64,000 nucleotides of DNA, taken from the NCBI RefSeq assembly GCF_003003005.1, contig NZ_PVTR01000003.1, positions 232,890 through 296,889 on the forward strand, in the 5' to 3' direction. Positions 15,418-22,406 of the stretch are shown here, piece after piece. The stretch is from Mongoliibacter ruber (GTDB taxonomy: Bacteria; Bacteroidota; Bacteroidia; Cytophagales; Cyclobacteriaceae). Positions within the stretch are counted from its first letter, which is position 1. Every line of letters begins with the position of its first letter. The notes under the pieces are model-generated. The model worked only from the letters and a program-made list of their open reading frames with translations. It was not told the origin of the DNA and ran no database searches. The translations under genes and the position numbers were made by a program.

Positions 15418-18113
15418 TGAAAAGAAGTACGATTATCCTTTTTCTGTTGATGATATCTGGCATCGCTGAAGCTCAAATTCGTTTGGGTCAAAGTAGATTT
15501 TCCAGTTCCAAACCCGTTGATATTTTGGAACTCAACTATTCCAAACCTCAGAAATTCAGGATTGCAGAGATCAAAGCGGTTGGATTAGCCACCCTCGATG
15601 AAGTTGCTGTGGTATCCTTGTCAGGACTTAGGGTAGACGACCAAATATCTGTACCGGGTGACGCCATTTCCGGTGCGCTTAAAAGACTTTGGGGTCAAGG
15701 TATCATCGGTGATGTCAAAATCTTAGTCACCAAGATAGAAGGTGATGACATCTATCTATTGCTCGAACTTACAGAAAGACCTCGCTTTAGTCGAGTAGAA
15801 TTCACTGGAGTCAACAAAACACAGGAAGGTGAACTAAAAGATAAAATCAAGATCCGTGGAAGGGTTGTCAGAGACGATGTATTGGCCACTTCTCAAAGGA
15901 ATATCAGACAGTATTTCGTGGATAAAGGCTTTTTGAACACTGAAGTAAAAGTGATTCAAGAAAGAGACACAACGCTCCCAAACAGTGTCAAAATCAAATT
16001 TGACGTGGATCGCAAGTCTAAGGTGAAAATCAATGAAGTGCTTGTTTTTGGCAACGAAGAAATTTCTGACAAAAAGGTCAAAGGAAAACTGAAAAACACC
16101 AAGGAGCATCCTAGGCTACATTTTTTCAGAGAAATGGCCTCTCGTATCACCAACACAACTCCACAGTCAGCAAAAGAAGCAATCGTATACAGAAATCCTG
16201 TGACTGACGAGGAGATCAAAAGGTATATGAATAAGAATTTTAAGCTTAATTTCTTCAATGCTTCGAAGTACGTAGCCAAAGATTTTAGAGAAGACAAAGA
16301 TAATCTCGTCAGCTTCTACAACTCCAGAGGTTACAGGGATGCTGAAATTTTAGCTGATTCCACATTTAGACATTCAGACAATACCATTAATGTGGTTGTC
16401 AGCTTGGAAGAAGGAAAAAAATATTATTACCGAAATATCACTTTTGTAGGCAATTACCTCCATGAGGATCAAATTTTGCAGAATAGATTAAACATCGAAA
16501 AAGGAGATGTTTATGATAAAGAAAAATTACAAAAAAGGCTGAATTACGATCCACAGAAAGGTGATGATGTCAGTTCACTTTATCAAGATGATGGCTATCT
16601 TTTCTTCAACATCGACCCTGTAGAAGTAATGGTACAAGGAGATTCCATCGATTTGGAAATGCGGATCTTTGAAGGCCCTCAGGTAACTGTAAACTCAGTC
16701 AGCATACAAGGAAATGAAAGAACTTCTGACCACGTAGTAATGCGTGAGATCAGGATTTTGCCAGGCCAGAAATTTAACAGAAGCCTTTTGGTAAGGACTA
16801 TCCGTGAACTTTCTCAACTGGGTTATTTTGATCCGGAAAAAATCGAGCCTGACATGAGGCCAAACTTTGAAGATGCTACAGTGGATATCACTTTCATCTT
16901 GGAAGAAAGACCAAATGACCAGATAGAACTTTCTGGTGGTTGGGGTGGATTCTTCGGATTTGTCGGGACTGTAGGACTTGTATTCAACAACTTCTCCCTC
17001 AAAAACATAGGGGACTTCTCCAAATGGAGACCACTTCCTGTTGGAGATGGACAGAAGCTATCATTAAGGGTTCAGGCCAACGGTAGAACCTTCCAGAATT
17101 ACAGCATATCCCTGACTGAACCATGGTTTGGAGGTAAGAAGCCAAATGCCCTGAGCTTTAGCTTTAATCACTCTGTCCAAAGATCTATTGACTTTAGAAA
17201 TCCAGGACAGGATTTAGGAGCTTTTAGGATCACAGGAGCTACCTTAGGCCTTTCCAAGAGGGTAACATGGCCTGATGACTACTTCATGGTCAGTCATTCC
17301 TTGCAGTATCAGGTTTATGACTTTGATAGATTTGGAACTACCTTTGGTCTAAGTTTTCCTACAGGAAGAGCAAACAGCTTCACGTTCAACAATACCATTG
17401 CAAGGAATAACATTGACAACCCTATTTATCCTAGATTAGGATCCAATATCTCGCTGGCAACTTCATTTACACCACCTTATGCTACATTGAATCAAAATGT
17501 GGATAGAGAATCTCCAGATGAAGAGAGGTTTAAATGGTTAGAATATCACAAGTGGATGTTTGACGCTACCTTCTACACACCAGTATTCGGATCTTCCAAA
17601 TGGGTAATCAGTGCAAGAACACATATGGGTTTCTTGGGCAGCTATGGTGACAGAATCGGTATGATTCCATTGGAAAGATTTGTTTTAGGGGGTGATGGTA
17701 TGAACTTCAACAACTTTGCCCTTGGACAGGAAATCATAGGACTAAGAGGTTATGAAAACCAGGTAATCACACCAGGTGGAGGTCCTTTAAGGGGACAAGG
17801 ACAACCTTTTGGAGGTGTTGTTTATAACAAACACGTAATGGAATTAAGATTCCTTGTTTCGCCTAATCCTTCCGCAACTATTTTCCTATTAGGATTTGCT
17901 GAAGCGGGTAATAACTGGGGAAGTTATGCAGATTATAACCCTTATAATTTGAAAAAGTCAGCAGGTGTCGGCGCGAGAATCTTTATGCCCGCCTTTGGTT
18001 TGCTAGGTCTTGATTGGGGTTATGGGTTTGATTCGATTTCGGAATTTGACAATCGTCAACAAGGTCCATCTGGCGCACAATTTCACTTTACAATTGGTCA
18101 GCAATTCAGATAA
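15417..18113 (+). CDS. bamA: Outer-membrane protein assembly factor BamA
   Basis: The central subunit of the BAM complex, which folds and inserts beta-barrel proteins into the outer membrane. From the ATG at 15417 the protein has 898 residues: a signal peptide (STIILFLLMISGIAEA), POTRA repeats over about residues 30-490, and a C-terminal 16-strand barrel containing the conserved VLGG(D)/GLRGYE region near residues 760-780. The C terminus ends in an aromatic-rich strand (FHFTIGQQFR). The ATG shares one base with the uppS stop; a TTG at 15414 would add one residue and is not needed. Two OmpH/Skp chaperone genes follow, the usual functional pairing. Confidence 0.95.
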   Translation: MKRSTIILFLLMISGIAEAQIRLGQSRFSSSKPVDILELNYSKPQKFRIAEIKAVGLATLDEVAVVSLSGLRVDDQISVPGDAISGALKRLWGQGIIGDVKILVTKIEGDDIYLLLELTERPRFSRVEFTGVNKTQEGELKDKIKIRGRVVRDDVLATSQRNIRQYFVDKGFLNTEVKVIQERDTTLPNSVKIKFDVDRKSKVKINEVLVFGNEEISDKKVKGKLKNTKEHPRLHFFREMASRITNTTPQSAKEAIVYRNPVTDEEIKRYMNKNFKLNFFNASKYVAKDFREDKDNLVSFYNSRGYRDAEILADSTFRHSDNTINVVVSLEEGKKYYYRNITFVGNYLHEDQILQNRLNIEKGDVYDKEKLQKRLNYDPQKGDDVSSLYQDDGYLFFNIDPVEVMVQGDSIDLEMRIFEGPQVTVNSVSIQGNERTSDHVVMREIRILPGQKFNRSLLVRTIRELSQLGYFDPEKIEPDMRPNFEDATVDITFILEERPNDQIELSGGWGGFFGFVGTVGLVFNNFSLKNIGDFSKWRPLPVGDGQKLSLRVQANGRTFQNYSISLTEPWFGGKKPNALSFSFNHSVQRSIDFRNPGQDLGAFRITGATLGLSKRVTWPDDYFMVSHSLQYQVYDFDRFGTTFGLSFPTGRANSFTFNNTIARNNIDNPIYPRLGSNISLATSFTPPYATLNQNVDRESPDEERFKWLEYHKWMFDATFYTPVFGSSKWVISARTHMGFLGSYGDRIGMIPLERFVLGGDGMNFNNFALGQEIIGLRGYENQVITPGGGPLRGQGQPFGGVVYNKHVMELRFLVSPNPSATIFLLGFAEAGNNWGSYADYNPYNLKKSAGVGARIFMPAFGLLGLDWGYGFDSISEFDNRQQGPSGAQFHFTIGQQFR

Positions 18114-18646
18114 TGATGCATAAATCATTTAAATTGTTAATTTTGTCCGTCCTGCTCGGAAGCCTGATGACATCGCATCATGCAGTGGCACAGACATTCG
18201 GCTATGTGGACTCAGAATTTCTTCTAAATAAACATCCTGACTATAAACTCGTACAGGATGAACTAGAGGCCTTAAAAGACGAATGGAAAAAAGAGGCACA
18301 AAATTTGGATCAAGCAATAAAAGAAATGAGATCCAGCCTCAAAGCTGAAGAAGTTCTTTTGACAGAAGAGATGTACCAAGAAAGATTGGAAGCCATCAAA
18401 GAAAAGGAAAAAGAGGCCGTGGCATTTAACAATAGGGTATTTGGACTGAATGGTCAATATTACCAAAAACAAATGGAGTTAATGCAACCACTTCAATCCA
18501 TCATCTTTGATGCCATTGATAAGGTCTGCAAAAGATTCAGACTGGCAGTGCTGTTTGATAAAGCAGCAGGACCTACAATGATCTATACTGATCCCAGACA
18601 TGATTATTCGGAGTTTGTCCTCCAAGAATTAGGTATTGAAAACTAA
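18113..18646 (+). CDS. OmpH/Skp family periplasmic chaperone, copy 1
   Basis: A 177-residue exported protein with a signal peptide (residues 1-26, ending HHAVAQ), a GYVDSEFLLNKHPDY strand, a long charged coiled coil (residues about 45-120) and a C-terminal strand, the trimeric Skp architecture. It should hold unfolded outer-membrane proteins in the periplasm before delivery to BamA. Its ATG overlaps the bamA stop by one base. A second copy follows after 21 bases. Confidence 0.9.
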   Translation: MMHKSFKLLILSVLLGSLMTSHHAVAQTFGYVDSEFLLNKHPDYKLVQDELEALKDEWKKEAQNLDQAIKEMRSSLKAEEVLLTEEMYQERLEAIKEKEKEAVAFNNRVFGLNGQYYQKQMELMQPLQSIIFDAIDKVCKRFRLAVLFDKAAGPTMIYTDPRHDYSEFVLQELGIEN

Positions 18647-18667
18647 ATATTAAAAATAGAACCAAAA

Positions 18668-19207
18668 ATGATGAAAGTAAAAGTTGTCCTCTCCGCAATT
18701 GCTTTGTTTTGCATAGGATTTGTAGCTCAGGCACAAGATTTGAAAATTGGGTATACCAATGTAGAATTGATCATGGACCTAATGCCAGAAATGGAGCAGA
18801 TAGGTGCTGATATCCAAGATTACCAATCTCAGCTTCAAACCAACATCCAAACAAAAGCTCAGGATTTCCAGAGAAAAGTACAGGCTTATGAGCAATCCGC
18901 TCAGACTATGACTGAAGAAGCCAGAAACCAAAAGGTAAATGAGCTTCAAAAATTACAACAAGAAGTTCAAAAGTATGAGCAAGACGCCCAAGTCTCTTAC
19001 CAGAGAAAACTTGGTGAATTGTTGGAGCCAGTACAGGAAAAAGTATTCAATGCCATCAATGCAGTAGCCGCTGAAAACGATTATACTCACGTATTTTCAG
19101 AAGCAGCTGGTAATTCTCCAATCTTGCTTTACACAAGAGATGATGACAAATTTACCGAGTTGGTATTAGCCAAATTGGGCATTGAAGTTCCTGCAAGACA
19201 GAACTAG
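18668..19207 (+). CDS. OmpH/Skp family periplasmic chaperone, copy 2
   Basis: A 179-residue paralog of the preceding gene with a signal peptide (ending GFVAQAQ), the strand KIGYTNVELIMDLMPEM and a glutamine-rich coiled coil (residues about 50-120). The coiled coil is far richer in Gln and less charged than in copy 1, so the two chaperones may differ in clients. It is the last gene of the nadK-bamA block; a terminator follows at 19233-19264. Confidence 0.9.
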   Translation: MMKVKVVLSAIALFCIGFVAQAQDLKIGYTNVELIMDLMPEMEQIGADIQDYQSQLQTNIQTKAQDFQRKVQAYEQSAQTMTEEARNQKVNELQKLQQEVQKYEQDAQVSYQRKLGELLEPVQEKVFNAINAVAAENDYTHVFSEAAGNSPILLYTRDDDKFTELVLAKLGIEVPARQN

Positions 19208-19232
19208 AAACCGAAATTCTAAAAAAGACTAT

Positions 19233-19264
19233 AAACCTGCTTCTTTATTGAGGCAGGTTTTTTT
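19233..19264 (+). terminator. Terminator of the bamA-ompH genes
   Basis: AAACCTGC (19233-19240) and GCAGGTTT (19253-19260) form an 8-bp stem followed by a run of seven T residues. Confidence 0.9.
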
Positions 19265-19343
19265 GTGCTTTTGAGGTCCGAGCTGGCCTTTATGAAAATT
19301 TTTCAAAGACTCAAAATGAGCTAAAAGCCCTACACTCAAAGAT

Positions 19344-19362
19344 CCGAAGGTACAACCTTCGG
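19344..19362. repeat. Hairpin CCGAAGGT-ACA-ACCTTCGG
   Basis: Perfect 8-bp arms around a 3-base loop, without a following T run, so not a typical terminator. One of several strong stems in this gap. Confidence 0.7.
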
Positions 19363-19423
19363 AAAACGCAGTCTTTCAGACCAGTATCTTCTATATCCTA
19401 GACCTCCAAGGTTCTAAAAACCA

Positions 19424-19443
19424 CCACTATCTAAAGATAGTGG
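19424..19443. repeat. Hairpin CCACTATC-TAAA-GATAGTGG
   Basis: Perfect 8-bp arms with a 4-base loop, 60 bases after the previous hairpin and again without a T run. Confidence 0.7.
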
Positions 19444-19601
19444 AAATTGTTTTGGGTTTGAGTTTGGTGATTACATTTAGGAGATGCCGCCGTTCGTGTC
19501 TTCACGAATGGCTAAAAATAGCTCTTTGGTGCTTGAGGTCAGGGGCTTCAGCTCACTTATTAAGATCTCTCCTGCGTACCAATGACGTATCAAACATTTC
19601 A

Positions 19602-19628
19602 CGCAGCGATCGCAGCGAAATCGCAGCG
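19602..19628. repeat. Triplicate CGCAGCG motif
   Basis: CGCAGCG occurs three times, spaced 10-11 bases apart, running into a GC-rich CGGCCGCCGCGAG. This is a marked GC island in an AT-rich gap. Confidence 0.65.
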
Positions 19629-19748
19629 GCCGCCGCGAGAAAAAAATTGTCATTCCCTTTCTGTAAATGCCAAATTTTAAATACTCGAAATGACAAGGTG
19701 AAGCCCACTTAATTTTAAACCTGAAAATGAGATTTGACGGGACTTTTT

Positions 19749-19776
19749 TCTTCTCGTCTCTCGTATCTCGCATCTC
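19749..19776. repeat. Four 7-bp tandem units (GYATCTC type)
   Basis: TCTTCTC, GTCTCTC, GTATCTC and GCATCTC stand in exact 7-base register. Related clusters occur at 20057-20077 and 20224-20251. Confidence 0.65.
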
Positions 19777-19911
19777 CTTATCACCCCTTTAACTCTTGGC
19801 TCTGCACTCACGTTCTTCATCCTTACTTCACATCTCTGTTTTTGGCGGAATGCATTCTTCTCTTTTGACCATTCTTCGGCCAAAAACATAAAAACATTAA
19901 TATTTCAAAAT

Positions 19912-19958
19912 CCTAGGGTTAAAACCCTAGGCTATTATATCAGTCGCCCCTATGGGGC
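19912..19958. repeat. Two-hairpin REP-like element
   Basis: CCTAGGGTT-AA-AACCCTAGG (19912-19931) is followed 14 bases later by GCCCC-TAT-GGGGC (19946-19958). Two adjacent stems with a fixed linker is the form of REP-type dispersed elements; I cannot test whether other copies exist. Confidence 0.6.
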
Positions 19959-20056
19959 TTGGCTAAAATTGCTTTTCTTCAAAAACAAGTATAGAAAAAA
20001 TATGATTTAAGAAGGGTGATTTACATGGCTCATTTGTTAGTAGACCTCTACTCTGT

Positions 20057-20077
20057 ATTTCTTGTATCTCGCTTCTT
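20057..20077. repeat. Three 7-bp tandem units
   Basis: ATTTCTT, GTATCTC and GCTTCTT in 7-base register, of the same type as 19749-19776. Confidence 0.5.
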
Positions 20078-20149
20078 CTCCCCCGAAATACTTGGGGACA
20101 AGCTTTCATCCTTTCTACTCGCTCTCGCATACTCTCTTTTCTCCATCCA

Positions 20150-20180
20150 GACCTTCGGGGTTTTGGAAACCCCAAAGGTC
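20150..20180. repeat. Strong 14-position hairpin
   Basis: Arms 20150-20163 and 20167-20180 pair at 13 of 14 positions around a 3-base loop (GACCTT-GGGGTTT against AAACCCC-AAGGTC, one mismatch). It lies 103 bases upstream of the thioredoxin start and could be a terminator, a regulatory leader or another REP-like stem. Confidence 0.65.
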
Positions 20181-20223
20181 AACATCACCCCATATTAATT
20201 CTTGTCTCTTACACACGATTTTC

Positions 20224-20251
20224 AATTCTTGTCTCTTGCATCTTGGCTCTT
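20224..20251. repeat. Four 7-bp tandem units before the thioredoxin gene
   Basis: AATTCTT, GTCTCTT, GCATCTT and GGCTCTT in 7-base register; the first two also occur as a pair at 20197-20210. Same family as 19749-19776. Confidence 0.65.
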
Positions 20252-20282
20252 TTAAGGTAAGTTTAAACTTTCATTTAAACCC

Positions 20283-20588
20283 ATGGCCAAAAAGAAATTC
20301 AAAGATGTCATCAAAGCCCCAGGCACAGCCATATTGGTTGATTTTTATGCTGATTGGTGTGCACCCTGCCAGACCATGACTCCGATCTTGGAAGAAGTGG
20401 TTGATCAATTGGAAGGAAAGGTGAGGTTGTATAAACTGAATGTGGATAAAAATCCCCAAGCCAGTCTTCAGTTTGGCGTAAGGTCAATTCCCCACTATAT
20501 ACTTTTCAAAAATGGCAAGATTCTTTGGAGAAAGGGTGGCTATATGACCAAAAGAGATTTGATTCAATCCCTCAAAGGATTTATTTGA
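20283..20588 (+). CDS. Thioredoxin family protein
   Basis: A 101-residue cytoplasmic thioredoxin-fold protein. The active site is WCAPC near residues 26-30 rather than the classical WCGPC, followed by QTMTPILEEV and the cis-proline in SIPHYILFKNG. The C-terminal helix is complete. It should act as a dithiol reductase; the Gly-to-Ala change inside the CxxC motif may shift its redox potential. No partner gene is adjacent. It converges with the M14 peptidase genes. Confidence 0.9.
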   Translation: MAKKKFKDVIKAPGTAILVDFYADWCAPCQTMTPILEEVVDQLEGKVRLYKLNVDKNPQASLQFGVRSIPHYILFKNGKILWRKGGYMTKRDLIQSLKGFI

Positions 20589-20596
20589 CATAAAAA

Positions 20597-20621
20597 AAGC
20601 CGTTGGCAATGCCAACGGCTT
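20597..20621 (-). terminator. Terminator between thioredoxin and M14 genes
   Basis: AAGCCGTTGGC and GCCAACGGCTT form an 11-bp stem with an AAT loop. A run of seven A residues (20592-20598) supplies the U tract for minus-strand transcripts; plus-strand transcripts may also end here. Confidence 0.88.
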
Positions 20622-20644
20622 AATTGATTGTATTTATTCCATTT

Positions 20645-22393
20645 TTACTTTTTCCAGGTAGCTTTTCCGCCTTTTTCAGAGTCTACATTGATGGTATAAT
20701 TACCACCACCGGAGACAATCCATCTTACTTTGACAACTCCCATTCCAGGGATATTGTCCACATGGATTTTTTCAGGCCCTACCTTTTGTTCCTTGTATTT
20801 TTTGAAGTCTGCATCTTCCACTACAAAACCAGCGACTACTTTCGCACCTGATATACTTACATAATCCGGTCTTGCGATTTTGTATTTAAGATCCTGACTG
20901 GAATGTGTTGGAATCAACCTTTCGTTGTAAATAGTGGCAACTACTTCTTTCAATCCACCACCCAAATCAGTTTCTTTCACATCAGATACAGAAAGTTTAG
21001 GGGTATGGTAACCATGAAGAATAGTAAAGGCAGAGTTTCTATGTGCATCTTGCTCCATCAAGAAGCCTGGATGCAACCTTCCAAAATTCTTTTTAAAACC
21101 ACCAATTTCGATTCTTCCATACTGCGGGTGGTCATATTCCTCCCAGTTGACAAAAGCATCTCCAAAAGTCAGGTACCTGTCTACTTTCATTTGCTCGTCT
21201 TGGTTGTTTCTGCCTGCATTTTCATGGAAATACAAGTAAGAAGTCATCAACTCATTGGAGTAGGTAAAAATACCTCTACCTCCATAAAACCAGTCTAGCT
21301 GACCTCCAAATACAGAATATAGATCTTTGTAAACCACCAAGTATTTGTAGCCCGGCATAAATTCCTCACCTTTTTTGGCAATGGCATCATAAATACGGAT
21401 ATCAGTGGCATTGTAAGTGCCTAGGTCCTCTTCTGCACCCGGCCCTCTCAATATCATACCACCATAGTTGTGGTAACTTTGTGCGCCTGCAATATTTGGA
21501 TGTTTCATGACAAACTCCATTACGGCCCTGTTTTCAGGTACTGCAAAAGGATACTTCCAAGCACCTCTCTGAACGTAATCCGGCTGCCAGTTCCAGCCCC
21601 AATCCCTATTTGGGTCATAGTAGCCTATACCATCTTCGTTGACTTGACCATCTCCATCTCTGTCAATGCCTTCATAACCCAGCATTTCATATTCTCCCTG
21701 CTCATCAGCAGCCACCATGATCAATTTTCTCGGATCCATCTGGTCCTTGACGAATCTTCCAGTAGGTGATTTCCTGATCATAAATGTGATATGCCCATCA
21801 CCATTGAGATCATCAAATGGATCTTCGCCCGCTAAGCCATCTCCATCATTATCCAATACGATCATTCCAGATCTTGGAGAGTTTTGCGTGTTTGCCTCCT
21901 TGATAAAATAGTCATGCGCATCAGGGTTGATGGTAGGTGCGATGTAGAATGTTTTATCCTTAAGCAATTCTGTAATGAACTCTAGGTCGCCATACATTTC
22001 TGCAAGGTACCATGCTGTATAAAGCGTGAACTCCGTACCCTGAATTTCATTGGAGTGAATGTTTCCATCAATCCACATGGCTGGTTTTTCATCAGCCTTA
22101 CCATGATTGAAATCGGTAACGGTAAGCACCCAAATGTCATTTCCTTGATAAGACTTGCCGATACTCTCCAACTTCACTAGGTTGGGATGTTTTTTGGCCA
22201 TGTCCCTCATGATCTCTTCCAGCGCTAGGTTGGTATGATACCTGTTCCAAGACACCTGTACTTTAGGATCGTGGGGCGTTCCCAACGCTCTGAAGTACCT
22301 ATCTTGTGATACTTGCGCTTCAGAAGTTTGTATAGAGGTGAAGCTCACTGCCGCACCAATAAATGCTGTATATATCCAGTTTTTAAATTTCAT
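20645..22393 (-). CDS. M14 family zinc carboxypeptidase, active type
   Basis: A 582-residue exported metallocarboxypeptidase-like enzyme with a signal peptide (residues 1-26). All M14 catalytic elements are present: His113 and Glu116 in NIHSNEIQG, His308 in QSYHNYGG as third zinc ligand, the substrate-binding arginine in NRDWGWNW (Arg263), and catalytic Glu381 in TYSNELM. Between them lie two Asp/Asn-rich loops (DNDGDG and DRDGDG, residues about 181-199 and 244-254) that look like calcium sites. The C-terminal 150 residues form beta domains. The degraded paralog lies 13 bases upstream on the same strand, so the two are almost certainly cotranscribed. Confidence 0.9.
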   Translation of the reverse strand: MKFKNWIYTAFIGAAVSFTSIQTSEAQVSQDRYFRALGTPHDPKVQVSWNRYHTNLALEEIMRDMAKKHPNLVKLESIGKSYQGNDIWVLTVTDFNHGKADEKPAMWIDGNIHSNEIQGTEFTLYTAWYLAEMYGDLEFITELLKDKTFYIAPTINPDAHDYFIKEANTQNSPRSGMIVLDNDGDGLAGEDPFDDLNGDGHITFMIRKSPTGRFVKDQMDPRKLIMVAADEQGEYEMLGYEGIDRDGDGQVNEDGIGYYDPNRDWGWNWQPDYVQRGAWKYPFAVPENRAVMEFVMKHPNIAGAQSYHNYGGMILRGPGAEEDLGTYNATDIRIYDAIAKKGEEFMPGYKYLVVYKDLYSVFGGQLDWFYGGRGIFTYSNELMTSYLYFHENAGRNNQDEQMKVDRYLTFGDAFVNWEEYDHPQYGRIEIGGFKKNFGRLHPGFLMEQDAHRNSAFTILHGYHTPKLSVSDVKETDLGGGLKEVVATIYNERLIPTHSSQDLKYKIARPDYVSISGAKVVAGFVVEDADFKKYKEQKVGPEKIHVDNIPGMGVVKVRWIVSGGGNYTINVDSEKGGKATWKK

Positions 22394-22406
22394 GATTTTG
22401 TCGGTT

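Larger units (their letters stand above)
19265..20282. other. Repeat-rich intergenic region without a credible gene
   Basis: About 1 kb between the ompH terminator and the thioredoxin gene. Short open frames exist on both strands, but they read through hairpins and low-complexity tracts and resemble no protein I know. The contents are at least six hairpins, three CGCAGCG units around 19602-19628, and several clusters of a 7-base pyrimidine-rich unit. It looks like an accumulation site for small dispersed repeats; remains of a lost gene are possible but not recognisable. Confidence 0.6.

Noticed and set aside
19440-20379. Several short open frames on both strands in and beside the gap before the thioredoxin gene
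   Set aside because: They run through hairpins and 7-bp repeats, have skewed composition, overlap each other on both strands and resemble no protein; the last one overlaps the thioredoxin gene.
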